64,000 nucleotides of DNA from Syngnathus acus (taxonomy: Eukaryota; Chordata; Actinopteri; Syngnathiformes; Syngnathidae): assembly GCF_901709675.1 (NCBI RefSeq), contig NC_051087.1:6095001-6159000 (forward strand). Direction: 5' to 3'. Made by a program: the position numbers and the translations under genes. Shown here piece after piece: positions 37,471 to 50,800 of the stretch (positions within the stretch are counted from its first letter, which is position 1; the number at the start of each line of letters is the position of its first letter). Below the pieces are notes generated by a model. The model had not been told where the DNA came from and did no database searches. It worked only from the letters and a program-made list of their open reading frames with translations.

Positions 37471-38149
37471 TTCACAGTTAATTAGATAAGTGACTACGGA
37501 ATGACTAACTAAAACTAGTACTGTATGAAACTAAAGTTACATTTTTACTAGTCACTCAACGCATCATGCAGATCCAAATACATGGATGCAATTCCAAACT
37601 ATACCAAGAATAATTTACTATTTTATGGTCTAGGTTGTGTGACGATGAAGATCGGTTAAAATAAACAACCCCTGCAGATTTGCTCGACTCAATACCCAAG
37701 ACTTAATGAATGATTGTTTTTTATTAATTTTTTTTCTCCCTGTCAGCCTTCATTAAATGTTGCTCAGTGAATAGGCTCTTTTTTTAATTTTTAGTCTTAA
37801 TGTGGGAGGGACATTAAAAAAGCAATTAACTTTACCTTCCATAGACACTGCAGTGGAATATATGATGGGTGGAGGCATCCTTAGCAAAACAAGAATGCGA
37901 TGGGTCCTGCATTGCATTTACGTTCCATCGGCGAAACTAAAGTACACAAGCTCCTCTTTCGAAAGTAACGTGTAACGCCGTCATACCAATCGAAAAGAAA
38001 TGTCATTCTTTCTCATATAATTGTGCAGTGTAATTATGAAGCAAATAGAAAAATAAATATATATTTTAAGAGAGGTGTCTGATACATATTTTGAGTTGTT
38101 ATAATTGCTGTGGTGGACATATCGGTGTCACGGGATGACCCTGAATGCA

Positions 38150-38411
38150 TCATCGATTCTGCAGCGTTTCGGTAAGCGCGTCAGATGCGCGCTCACGTGC
38201 ACGCGCTCAAGCAGCATCCCGTACAGGAAGCGCTCGTTACCCTTTTCAAACAACACTCGCGTTTGTCCTCCGATCACAGACGCCACGGGATGATCACCTC
38301 TCAACTGTGTGGATTCTGAGACCCATGCACTAACATCCATCTTGGACCTGCAAAAGCACCCCTGTTATTCCTCGACTTTGACCACGTCGCTTCCAGCTGC
38401 AGCCAGACAAA
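38150..38411 (+). promoter_or_regulatory. CpG-rich putative promoter / 5' UTR
   Basis: A CpG-rich patch stands out from AT-rich surroundings, with GCGCGCTCACGTGCACGCGC, an almost perfect palindrome around an E-box CACGTG. The patch continues into the open exon starting at 38412. It looks like a CpG-island promoter with its 5' UTR. Confidence 0.5.
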
Positions 38412-38537
38412 ATGTCAAGCAGCCCCGAAGACGCTCTCTCCAGGGGCGGTGGCTCCGACCTCAAACTCGCCTCCTCAAACAACACCTCACCGGAGGGCGG
38501 ACAGCCGCCGCCGCTGCACCAGGGCCGAATACGTCAG
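38412..38537 (+). CDS. Candidate distal first coding exon, probably of ank2
   Basis: ATG at 38412 opens 42 codons (MSSSPEDALSRGGGSDLKLA, then a Ser/Asn/Gly/Pro-rich part ending HQGRIRQ), closed by a donor GTGGGT in phase 0. It sits in a CpG-rich stretch. No other plus-strand coding exon appears until the ank2 exons at 47733 and beyond, and the shared ank2 exon at 50159 also starts in phase 0. The simplest reading is therefore an upstream alternative ank2 start. It could instead belong to a gene I have not recognised. Confidence 0.45.
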
Positions 38538-40896
38538 GTGGGTGTCATTCGGTTTGTGGGACCGCACTGATGCTTGCTGGGAGCGGTGATAGGCGTTGCC
38601 GCGTCTCCTCACATTTGCGCAGCTTACCGATACCGCCACTCAGATATCCTAAGTGTATTTATTTTCCATATGTGGAGAAGCTACGTGACAGTGGAAAACA
38701 ATGTCTTGATGTGTGTGTGATTGTGCATCAGGGGGAGTGCTTAAAGGGAACAGAATGAATTGTCAACAACACAAGGCCTGTATTGATGCTACTAGTCCCC
38801 ATTAAGTCAAGATGAGACATTCGGATCCTGCATTTCTGTCTAAACAAAACCCCCATTATATAAAATGTCAACATATAATTAGCCTGGAGAATCTGGCGTT
38901 GTCATGTGTTATAGTGATGGCAGTTGACTGTTTTGAATGTGGATGTTTACTCCCTCTTATGTTTCTCCCTGACACTAATGTGATTCCAGTAATGGACTGT
39001 ATAGTGCTAAGCATACTTTATTCCTCCATCATTGCTGGGTGGGGCCACCGAGCATACTTGGATGCAATCTAGAGACTTCAATATGAAAAACCTTGAAATA
39101 TTAATTGCTATGATTTCATTCGGGCTTCCTGGTGTAGCATGCACCATAAAATTAACATTTTTATTGCCTTCTGAGCTAATAATTCCTGTAGCCACATTTG
39201 TGCTGTCTGCTTTCATCGTTACCCACCACGGTGTTTGTGTTGTTGTTTTTAAGACTTTGGTTCTAAGCTTGATGTTTTGCAGTAGTGATAGTGTGACACG
39301 ATAGGAGAAAATACACACAGATTCATTGGATATGAGGGTAGATGTTTGTGCCTTTTGCCTGGCTACTGACTGTGAGTGTTGACAGCCATCATTGTAGGGC
39401 AGCCAGTGTTTTGTTTCTATTTTCATTTTAGTTATCGTTACAAGAGGGCCTAGTGATGTTGTTGTGCACACGGCTGGTGTTGTTGCAACCAGTCAGGAAA
39501 AGATTCCCACTGAGGTGTTGTAGGTGTGAATGAATTTCTATCTCTTTATGTGCCTTTATGTGTTTGACTGGGCAAGCAATTCAGGTTGTAATCTGTGTTT
39601 TTTTATTGCCTGCAGTCAGATAGGCTGCTCCTTCCCAGCAACCTTGAATAGGATAAGCAATAGAAAATAGATGTGGACATTTGTAGATTTTTTTTTTAAC
39701 TGAGCTCACGTCTGCTGTTATCCAGCAATAAGATGCTTTTGCCTTTTCCAGTTGGCATAAAAGTCTGATTAGCACCTTAATGAATCATCAACCTTTCCCT
39801 TAAGCCTTGGACTTAGCATTAATTCAAATGATTTGAGGCTAAACATATGCATATTTGGTTTGGCTCCAACACACTCATTAAGGATAAGCGGTATGAAAAA
39901 TAAGTCTGAAGTCACAAAGATCGGTTTTGAAAACAACAAGGCAATAAATGTTCAGTAGGTCAAAATTGTACAGCTTTCATCAACTAAACACTAAAACTTG
40001 TAAATAGTACTCAATAAAGAAGTGAGAAATGTGGCAAAACAATTGCTCACTACCTTGCTGGTGATATAGAGACCCACGAGGTGAAAAACCAACATACCCT
40101 TATGTTGATTTTGGTTTTGGTTTGGATTTGGTTTTGGTTTCAATATGAAACTGACCGTTTCCCTTTGGCATGACTTATAATCAATTTATAATTCTATGTA
40201 ATTCTGAGCTAATATTTAATAATTTGCAGGATTTTCTATCAACTCCCATGAGCGTTCGCATAGCAACATATGGGGTTCATGACCCCAAAATTGCTGTTTG
40301 GAGTTTGTCTATTTTTGGTGTGAATGCGGTGATGTTGCAAGGTGACAGGTGGCGGAGAAGATGAGAGTAAGAATGACAAAGCCTGTGAAAGGGCAAAGCT
40401 GGTTCAATATAATGAAAGATGTCATCACTCATTGTAACAATGGCGGTCAGCAGTGTAAAGGAGAATGGTGACGTGGAAACAGCGTGTTGGTGCACATGTC
40501 CTCAAGATGGATAGCTTCATCTCGGCCAAATGCGTCTGCATCTACGTACATGTTAACTATTCGGAACAATAATTTCTATTTGTATTCATTTCTATTAATG
40601 GTATAGAGACCTTATTTAACTTAAAATTGTCCCAATCCAAATTTCAGCTCCTCATGTAGAATACATTTAACAGCAATCTTGCAGCAATTGATAGTGTGCT
40701 TGCCAGCTTCTATTCGAATATTTAAAGATGTTTTCGACGAGACAACATGACCTATTTCTTCCTTGGCACAACGCAGTTTTTTTCAGAGTACAATTTTTTA
40801 AAAATAGCTCCTCCTTCACTTTACTTCCTGCACTTCTGATTGTACACTATCTTCCTATCGACGCCTTAAATGGTGACTTATATAATTTTTCTTATT

Positions 40897-41110
40897 TACC
40901 GTATTTTCCGCACTATAAGGCGCACCGGATTATAAGGCGCACCTTCAATGAATGGCCCATTTTAAAACTTTGTCCATATATTTGGACACGCCTGCCGTAG
41001 TGGCTCAATATTGGTCCATATATAAGGCGCACCGGATTATAAAGTGCACTGTCGGAGTTTGAGAAAATTGGAGGTTTTTAGGTGCGCCTTATAGTGCGGA
41101 AAATACGGTA
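40897..41110. mobile_element. Mariner-like MITE with 28-bp terminal inverted repeats
   Basis: The element begins CCGTATTTTCCGCACTATAA and ends with its reverse complement (TTATAGTGCGGAAAATACGG). The match extends to the GGCGCACC / GGTGCGCC blocks, so about 28 bp are perfectly inverted. TA flanks both ends, as for Tc1/mariner-type insertions. Inside, TATAAGGCGCACC recurs at about 40914, 40931 and 41023. No coding capacity. The near-perfect ends suggest a recent insertion. Confidence 0.85.
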
Positions 41111-42199
41111 CTGTAATTTCTCATTGTCTTCGGCTTGCTTCCCAATTGATCCCTCCCTCAATTCTCCTACACTTCCTATACTCTTCAGCTCAGATTTTAC
41201 TGCAGCCTTTTAAAAAAGATTTTTACCACCACTCTGTCTACTCTCGCCTATATCGTCCTTCCTTTCTCCAGAGCAGTTAGTATATGGTAGGACTTTACTT
41301 TCACTTTCAATAAGTATTGCGGCATGCTTGACCACAGCACCACAACAAACCCGCACATGAATATTTGCCAAGTTGTGGCTTCTATTTAATGTACACATGT
41401 TAACATAGTTGTATTTACAGGAGCAATAAAATAGCGTTAAGTAACCACTGAAGTACATCAACGGATATCTTCCAGCGCTGGAACAGATAAACATTCACTT
41501 TGTGAGCTAATTCATGAAGCTATTTTTTTTTAAAAATATTTTCTCTTTTTCAATTTAGTATGACAGCTACTAAATGAAAATCTATCATTTAAGAATGTTA
41601 TGGAACACAGGCAAAGGAAGTGCAGATTTCATATTCCATAGAAGCCAGGTGTTTTTTGACCTGCAGCAGTGGGACACATTTAGAAGTTAATTATTCATGA
41701 CGGCCTTTGCATTGTTTCTCCTGCAGGAGATGAGCAGAAAGATAGCGAGGTGTGGCTCGTGATCTCAGAAGCTTCCGAAACGCTCGTCTGTTGCTTACAT
41801 GATTAAAACTTCCCATCAGAACTTCAGAGCAACCTCATGTTTACCCTATTATAAAGATGAAGTGCTCATCTTTTTTTTTTCCCCCTCAATTTTCTTATTG
41901 CCTGCCTTCATGAACCCTGTGTGGCTGTGTTGTTTGCTGCGTCAGTGAGTATTAGGTCACACACATGCTTGACTGTTCCTGATACATTCAACTAGAGGTG
42001 AAATCATTTTATGCCTCAGTAAATATAGCAAGCTGACGCCAGATGAGATCAGCATTCGGATGGGGAATACAGTCGCTCGCTTTTAAATAATTTTGCACGC
42101 AAACAGTAAGTCCGAATGGTAAATTAGAATTAACCCAGGCTTCTCTTTTTTTAGTATGGCTTCACATAGATAATATTTTATTAGGTGTACCTAGCCTTT

Positions 42200-42285
42200 T
42201 ACCAAAAGTCAACTGGGATAGGCTCCAGCTCACTCTAGCCTGAACAAGATATGCCTTTATAGAAAATGGATTGATGGATATAGAA
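42200..42285 (-). repeat. Dispersed teleost repeat fragment (minus orientation)
   Basis: GGGATAGGCTCCAGC followed by TATAGAAAATGGATTGATGG is the reverse complement of a repeat also present at 56505-56590 (CCATCCATTCTCCGAACCGC to GGAGCCTATCCCAGCAG). This sequence is common in teleost genomes. Borders are approximate. Confidence 0.6.
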
Positions 42286-45200
42286 TTTAATTGCTGCTTA
42301 ATTTTTCTTCTCATAATTTTTCTTCTTCATTGGTGATTGGCGTAAAATCAAATTAGGGTGACAGATCTTCTTGCTTTTTTCTATCCATACAAGATCACAA
42401 TGTCATTAGTAACCATAGCAATTGTCCAGTATGTTCTCATTAATGACTCGGTCGACACAATCTATAGTAATTTTTAATTTCCTCCTGGGCTATAGCCTAT
42501 AGGGCCTATTCTCATATTAATGGAGATGGCATACATCATGCATACCCAAGGGACTAGTGATATATTTCAAAGAGAAAGAGACAAAGTTGCATATTAATAT
42601 AACGACTATATAGGCCCAAAGAGACCTTGTGGATATGTGTTACGCTTGTTTTGCATATTACTAATAGTAGCATGTCATATTTAACAATAAATAACCCAGG
42701 AAGGGAAGAATGGCTTTATTGATGTAAAAATCTGTGTTGCATATTTGATGGTATAGATTATTTTAGACTGCTCTATGCTATGAAAAAAAAAAAAGCACTG
42801 TGAGGTCTGTGTCTTGATGTAGCAAAAGCAATCAGTTAATGCGATGCTCCGCCTGAAAGGCTGCTGGGATGCCTTGTTTACTCAACAACACTGAGGAACG
42901 TCGTGTTACTGATAATGTCATCCATCAGATGTCTCGGAAAGTGTGTCTGCATTTGTCTAAGCATGACTTGGTTGCTACAGGGTGTGGTCTTTTAGTCTAG
43001 CCTATTTTCTCCAGGGGCCTCCATCCTGCTTTCCCCCCTCAGCCTGGTCTCCATGTTGTTTCATAGGCGTGGTCTCATGGGAGTTCATGTCCCACGTGGT
43101 ATTAGATTTGATTCAGTGAGTTGGTTTCCTGGGAGAGACTGCTTGCACTCTGCATGCTTTACGGTCTTGACCTTATAAAGCTACATGAGTTCTGAAAAAT
43201 GACATTTAGTAAATTATATCTGTGAACGCATGCATCCATTACTGTCTGTAAATGGGAGTGTGGCAGACACGATTTAGAGGCTTGTATTTTTGTCACTACA
43301 AATATTTACAAGAATTGCTATCATAAAAGGGCTTGGCTGTCGATTTCTAACCGTCATCGATCGCTGAGTCTCGACTGGTGTGACATCATCGCTGTGAAGG
43401 CCCTCCCTCCTCTTGCAAATTGCACACAAACATTGCCAACCCCCTGTATGCCAACACACGCACACACGCACACAATACACAGATCATTAATGACGATAAT
43501 AAATAAAAATTAATTATATTAAAATTGGCAGTCAGTCTGAGTTCTAAATTCTAAGTTCTAAATAAATCAATTCAACATCTACTGTATGTAATGTTACCCA
43601 AATATAAACAACTTCTTTTTGTAGCGTATTTCCCACATCTGGAACATGAGGTGAGTTAGCACAAATCTGCTTTTGTGCAAGCCTGATATACACAAGACAC
43701 TAAGACAGTTCTATCTTATTCTGGAATCATGTGATGCAAGGTTTAGCTGAAGCTCACAATCAATACCCTGAGGGGAGAAAACAAACTGTGTCTGCGTATA
43801 AATTCATTGTGGGTGCTTCCATGTCTCCAGAATAGATTGTGTAATGTTATCTTTCTTATCTGAGGTTATGTTTCCATTAGTGTGCATATAATGTTTTTGC
43901 ATGCTGTGATGGGTACAAAAGAAATATTTACAAATAAATGCTAATAAGGTTTAAAACAAAACTTACTGTTAAATGGGATATCATTGATTCTGCCATTGTG
44001 GTTGCACCTTGGCTGGAGGTAGGACCTAGCGGTGAGTGTTGTCGTCATTCAACGGCCTTCTCCAAGTCAAATTAAGCAGTCTCGAAGCATAACCCTCCCT
44101 CCATTAAATCACGGTTTGCATTGTAATGTTGTCACATAGCCATGAGTCAGAGTTGCACCTTCATTAGCTGGAGGACACATCATAAACAACAACAATAATA
44201 ATAATAATATCAGAAATATTCATAATAAATGCAGCAGAGGTTTCTGGGCTATTATAGGGTGCAGACCTTAATTGTCAAGCACAGCAATCCGCTTGTTTTC
44301 TCCTCATTGTGCAAGCTGCAGGTTTGGTTGAGTTCAGGTCAGAATGTTCTAAAAATAAACCCGCAAGATGCTTAAAGGCAGTTGAAGTTAGATTGTTGCT
44401 TGGTGATGGAGCACGCTTTGCATGTGTGAATGTTGTTGTGATGTGTCTGTCCTTTGAGAGATTTGCAATGTTGCAATACTGCTGAAGAGCCAGATAGTGG
44501 GAAGCGGAAATAGCCAACATTAAGTGGCAGCACCGGTGTTGTAAAACATTGAATTTATAGGTGTATTTTCATTTTTTATTCTCCCATCTATGATAATCAG
44601 GGGGTGGATAATAACACACCGTCTGACTTTTACATCTCAGGTCTGTTGGTTTCGCATCATCATTAGAACCCTAACAATGTTCAATAATGATTGAACCTAA
44701 GAGAATCTGTTCTTTATGTGTCGCCCAACCCCCACCTCCTCCTGAATCACTCGTACAGCAATCTACTGTTAGTGCACTACTATTTTCGGATCAGCTTACA
44801 TGCTAATCGATCCCTTAATTGATTTTTCTCCGTGAAATGTGGCTCAGAGACAGGCGGGTGTTACAGTAACTGCTTCTGCATTTGATTAAACTTTAAATAG
44901 GTTGAACAATATAATAATTGGAAACTATGCTTCACACAAATGTGATGCATGAAAACAATCTTGAGCTGAACTGAAAGATGAAATTTAGTATGGGTTCATA
45001 TAAATATATTTAAAAAAAATAAACGTTAGTAGTACTTTTATATATGGTTGGTTTACAATTTTGTACCTCTACTGCTTAGCTTTTTCAAGATAGTATGCTC
45101 ATTGCACTCATGCGAAATAATACCTGTATGCATAAATTTAATGTCACCGGCAGGAGGTGCTAAAGCTGCAGCTGTCGTCTATATAACAGTTCAGACTCTT

Positions 45201-45917
45201 GCCAAATGCAAATGCAGCATACATCATAGCAGATAATACTCGGTAATGATGGAGTGATTCAGCATATTAGTGTCAGTCAACATTTATGACATGTATTGTT
45301 GACTGAACCTTGCGATAATAATTGGACAATTTGACGAAGACTCAACACATATGTACATTTATTCACTTGGGCGCATATGCACTCAACCTGTCAAATCGTG
45401 TTCCATCAGTGGTGTGGAGGGTGCGATGCAGATGGATCTATTTAACCACCATGTAGGGGGGAGGAGGTGAGCCCGGCATTGCAGATATCAGGAAGCCACC
45501 ATTGCTTGTCTACTCTTGCCCCCATGCAGCCTGAGTGGTATGCACCAGCATCTCTGATGGCTCATAGAAAGACACTGCGTACCCAAGTTCACCCTCTGCT
45601 CCTCTCCTCTCTTCCAATTCGTCTTTATTACAGCATCAAAGGGGTGAAATGATCGATTGCACCCAATGACAAGCAACATGGCAAAGCATAAAAAAAATAC
45701 CTGCGCAATCTATGATGGAAGAATTACTATTGCTTCTGCTTTCCTTGAAATGAGCAGCCATTTAGAGTGATTCATTTAAAGTGAGGCCTTGGAAGCTGCA
45801 GATTCAGCACACTCAATCGCCTGCAATTCACTGCAAAGATGATGGCCAAAGCAGTCACATGAATCCTAAGGGAGCTTGTCAGCTACTTTTCATCTGGGGG
45901 TAGCTTCTTTGATACTA

Positions 45918-45931
45918 CCACTAGGAGGCGT
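45918..45931 (+). promoter_or_regulatory. CTCF-like binding motif
   Basis: CCACTAGGAGGCGT matches much of the CTCF core. It lies about 1.8 kb upstream of the ank2 first exon at 47733. Match by eye. Confidence 0.3.
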
Positions 45932-47081
45932 CATGATTAGGAAAATTATTTTCTTTCCATTTATCTTGCTCAGGTTTAGGGAAATCTATTCACCTGTGAC
46001 CTCTCAATCACAGCGTTGATGCAAATAAACAAACACCCCTTAAAACTTAAAACATGTTTTTGCTCTCATATGATTTAAATTCTCTAATACAGACCCATCA
46101 CCAGACCTCACACTTAAGTTTTGCACATGAAATGCATGGAGGCCCCCAATTATTACAGTGCTTATTTTGCTTTATTTTTGCTGATCCCATAGCTATTGCA
46201 AGTCTATTTGTGCAGCACTGCCACACGCAGTCAATAGTCTTGAACGATGGCAAGTTTTGCATAGACAATATTTCCAGTACATTACCATAGACCCTGGATT
46301 GGGGGCAGAATCATACTGCACATTGATGCCACAGAAATAGAAACATCTGTGATCTGTGAAGATGCCTTGTTCATATGCTTCTTGAAGACGGAACAACCGT
46401 TTTATATTCAAGCCTAGAACTCACAGGCGTAAGACTGAACCAGTACTTTTAATTGTATTCAGATATTCTAACCATTTTACAAACTTGACATATTGCACAA
46501 AAACGGCAACCCCCTCAAGGCATAGTCTGCAGCAAAAATGAAAAAAAAAATCTGCATTTTAGATATCAAAAAGCTTTCGTGCTGCCCATGTTTTCTTTTC
46601 CGTATGAAACGGTATCAAATGAATCTGAGTCACTGACACCTGCCCTATAATGATACCAATATTGACTTTATAAAAAGGCCATGCTCACTTGCCGTTCTGT
46701 GAGTGTGCCATTTCTATCGCAGCATACTCATTCGTCTCTAGTTATTTACAAATACATATACGTACACATTTTACAGACATGTAATGCCGTTAAATTATAT
46801 CACACAAAAAACAAACCTCTTAAATTTACATTGAAAATTGTGAAGGGCTCCTGTGATAGCCTTTTGCAGAAGTGTGTGAGAACTAATCCTGAATTATTTC
46901 ACTGGTGGCCCCTTCTAATAAATTATTCGCATTTAACTTCTCACGCCAAGGATTTTTTATTTTTTTAATGCGTTTTTATCACAACAGTGGAGAGATTAGC
47001 TTAGGCTGTCGCTGTAGTTTGACTGTTGGCTTGCAGCTGCGTTAAACCCCTTACACACTGAACATTGTAACTCACATACAT

Positions 47082-47156
<75 letters not shown>
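47082..47156. repeat. (CA)n microsatellite
   Basis: About 37 uninterrupted CA units, the longest microsatellite in the window. A TG-rich run follows at 47244-47291, so the two can pair as a hairpin. Confidence 0.95.
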
Positions 47157-47158
<2 letters not shown>

Positions 47159-47243
47159 TGCATTAAAGAACACACGTTTTAAAGCCACATCTGTTCACAT
47201 GGAGGAGGGTTTTTATGTACTGTACATCTGGACTGGGTCATAT

Positions 47244-47291
47244 GGTGTGTGTGCGTGTGTGTGTGTGTGTGTGAGTGTGAGTGTGTGTGTG
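47244..47291. repeat. (TG)n microsatellite
   Basis: An imperfect TG run with a few C and A interruptions, 87 bp downstream of the long (CA)n run and complementary to it. Confidence 0.9.
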
Positions 47292-47732
47292 AGGATAAAT
47301 AATAGCTGAATGGATGAGTCTTACTGTCATTCTTCACCACCCCTTTTCTGTCATTATGTCCTTCCCTCATCCTTGCACACATAAATGCTTCATTTGGGCT
47401 CTGCATAAGTACGGTAGATGTGTGCGCGTGAAAATCCAGCAGCGTGATCCAGTGGGAGCATCTTCATTTTTCTACGAGAACTGTGGAGATATTAGTAAAA
47501 AAGGATGAGAGGAGTTGAAGGGAATTTTTTGTCGGATATTCCAGTGAGGGTCATTTTGGAGACACTTAACTTCCAGGATTCTCTCAGATCCAACTTGGAT
47601 TAATTTATATTAGAAAACTTTGTCTTTTCGCTTGACCTTCAAGGTCAAAATTGTTAGCAGACATTGTTGGGAGACATTTTTCACAAATATTCGTTGATTC
47701 GTAGCGACAGTCAGAGTTAGGTAATTGCAGTC

Positions 47733-47858
47733 ATGGCCCATGCTGCTGCCCACTTGAAGAAGGCGCGAGAGCTTGAGCTTCATCCAGAGTACAAGGCGCT
47801 GCAGAAAGCCAGAGAGAGGCGGCGGCGCCAACGGGAGAGAGCTGAGCGGAAGCGGAAG
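47733..47858 (+). CDS. ank2: ank2 first coding exon (basic N-terminus)
   Basis: ATG at 47733 opens 42 codons beginning [17 protein letters not shown] and continuing into an Arg/Lys/Glu-rich helix. A donor GTAAAA follows in phase 0. Mammalian ankyrins have a first exon of the same type (ANK3 starts MAHAASQLKK), so this is a true ankyrin start. It joins in frame to the [15 protein letters not shown] exon at 50159. Confidence 0.85.
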
Positions 47859-50800
47859 GTAAAACAAATCTGCTCTTAGTTGATTTTAGTTGAGATAATC
47901 ATGCAAAGATATCTGGAAAGGGATGATTACCTTTTTATTTCATTGGATACACATAGCTGCTGTTTGTTTTCGTTCGTTTTTCTGCTGTTGTTTGTTTTTG
48001 TCCCCCCCCCCCCAAAAAAAAAAATCACAATGTTGGCTACCGTAGACTAAAGTGAAGCTTGCATTTTAATGATGCTGCAATTCACTTAACATGCTTCAGT
48101 ATTAGCGTAGTATAATCCAGTAGCCTTCATTAGATGACTGACAAATCCCGATTACAAATCCAAATTACAGCTGCTTCTCAATCAAATCAATCTTTGTTTG
48201 GAATTCTTTGCTGTCAGTGTAGAGTCTCGACACACACACTCACACACACACACACACGTACACACACACACACACACACACATGTTTGTATAGATTTCTA
48301 CATGCCATGGATGCTACTCTCAACCAGACTAATAATACTTATTTTACCGTTGCTTACTGTTAATAATTTTCAATAATATCCATTCACGTTTCAAGTCAAG
48401 CCAGGAATTTTTCCGCACCCTGGCCAAAAATGGAAATTAAACATCTCAGAAGCCTGTCATATGTTCAGATAATAATTTTGCTTGAATCCCCATGTTTCAA
48501 AAGCACCAAATTATTCCATTAGTTTTTTAACACAGGCATTTCCTTAAGATTTCCAAATGACTGAAACCTAACCTGAGTCATTTGTTCAGGCGTGACCTCC
48601 TGCACGCCAACATGAGTTTTGACGTTCCTGAAGAGGCGTAGCGCTGTAGCCCATGCACGCTCCAGTCCAAGTCAAACCCAGCTGTCATGTACGCCACTCT
48701 GGGCATACACAATGGCGGAAGAGACGGTCTGGAAGAGTAAAAATAACCAAGGCAGGAGACTTGACAGTTGTTATCATGCTGACAGGGAGAGCGCATTGGT
48801 AGAGGAAGAGGAGGCTGGACTGTAGGCCTTGGCGAGAACTCAGAATCAGCCAGGGAAATGAGAGGCTAAGGGGTCTTTTGGCTGAGACGGGACTGAGTGA
48901 TGGTATTACCGAACACTGCGGAGGAGATCCAGTACGCAGCAGCAGTCGGTTGAAATTATGGACACATTTAATGGCCTGTAGGATTTATCGACCATTTGTC
49001 AGCCTAATGTCCGGAAATTGACTTGAATGGGAAGACTTGGACCTTAGGAGCTGAGCAGTGACTTTTGGACTTAATTTGCCAATCATGGGAAACGCAGCAA
49101 CGTGCGTGTCCTGTAGATCAGATAAAACGCTCAAAACTACTTGGAGTGAAAAAGATTTGAGTCAACAAAGAGACCTGCATCTGGCGTCTGGATCTAATGA
49201 CTCACTGGTAAGAGACCAGGCGGTTTTGTTTGTGCGGGAGTTTTATTTCTTTCATTTTCATAATGGATCTTCTACATGGAGGTGGGCTTTGTCTGTGTCC
49301 TGGAACATCTCAGTGTAAGTAGGCCCCGCCTCCTGAACAGGGGGTGTGGCTTTATCCCAGATGTGACTTGATCTGATGTTTATATATTTTGCATAAACTA
49401 ATCTGTACAATCTGTACTGAAATGACAATGCCTTTGCAGATTGATAGGACATTTATCTCGTACAACTAAAGAACCCCAATTACATCAACTTAAAGCAATA
49501 CCCGTATATGTATTGATTGAACGTAAAAAATATTTAACATGTCGCATGTATTAATGATAGCAATATTTATAAGAAGAAATATGTAATAATGATGAGAAGA
49601 AATGTGATAGCATATGAAATGTGATAAATACTGAAACAAAATTGTTCACAGAAGTAATAGTCTTAATAATACTGAAATTGGAATTTATGTAAACCTAATG
49701 TTAGACATGAACAGGTTCAAACACATAAATAATATACATTGGCTTTCCTAAAATAGAGAATCATTTCGTGTCAAAACCACAACCGGTCTGGATATTTGTA
49801 TCTTATGTTTCAGTGAGATAGTTGGAAGGACTCAGGTTGTCCTGCAGAGTATTTCTGGGCGATCCAGAATCCAGGTCAGAGGATCCAGGTCCATCTGAAC
49901 CACGTCACAGATCTCTTTCCCAGTCTAGACGATAACTAGGTCAGCATTTTTAAGGAAGGAGTAAATATATTTACATAGAAAAAAACTTACCCAGACAAGC
50001 AGCCTGAGTGTCACAGCAAAATAACTTTCTAAATAATACATCATTTTAAATATATGCAACCTACTCTGATAATACATAAATGCAACCGCCCAAAAGCTAT
50101 GAAAGAGTGAAAGTCAACACTCTCTAATAAGCACTTCAATGTGTTTCTCTCCCTCCAGTCGGACAGCAACACCAGTTTCCTGCGGGCTGCCAGAGCTGGA
50201 AACATCGATAAAGTCCTTGAGTTCTTGAAAAATGGAGTTGACATTAGCACCTCCAACCAGGTAAGAAACGGAAACATTCTCAACATAGTTTGTCTGACAT
50301 CAAAAATTCATGTTTTGGCACAGAGATCATGCACTTGAAACAATCTTCTTTTGCTCTTGGTTTAAGAAAAGGCTGACTGCGATTTCAGACCTATGCTGAA
50401 CAGAGAGTGCCATTTAGCGAGCTCAAAACACAACTGTTTCATGAAGCATTTTGAAGCTTCATTTTCCCATCCCTATTTGAAAAGAAATTGAAAAATATTT
50501 GAAAGAAATTTGGGAAAAAAAAGCAATCATCAATTTGAAATAAAATCAAGCCTACTATACATTGTGATGTGTAATTGATCCCTCATGGAGAAAATGTAAA
50601 ATCATTGAATGTTTTTTAATTTATGAAGGCACTACTTGAGATTGCAAATAATTTTGCACTGCACTGGGCTTTTTTTTGGACACACACAAGTACAATACAA
50701 TTTTACAGTGCATAGTGGTTTCAAATGATGAATATCAAAATCTAACTTTCAATAAAGCCAGTGCTGTGTCACAGTAGTTTCCTGCTCAGCTTGCTCAGCA

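Larger units (their letters stand above)
37164..38149. other. hpf1 3' UTR and gap before the next promoter
   Basis: The hpf1 3' UTR probably ends soon after 37292. The rest is AT-rich non-coding DNA. It contains a CTCF-like motif (37455-37470, CGTCAGGGGGCAGTGT). No open frame with family resemblance. Confidence 0.6.
38538..47732. other. Long non-coding stretch, probably ank2 intron
   Basis: No convincing coding exon on either strand over 9.2 kb. It holds a TA-flanked MITE (40897-41110), a dispersed teleost repeat (about 42200-42285), CTCF-like sequence at 45918-45931 and a CA/TG inverted microsatellite pair (47082-47291). If the exon at 38412 belongs to ank2, this is its first intron. Confidence 0.55.

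Noticed and set aside
39007-39471. 154-codon minus-strand open frame
   Set aside because: No recognisable protein, AT-type codon use, no supporting splice sites or conserved start; likely chance.
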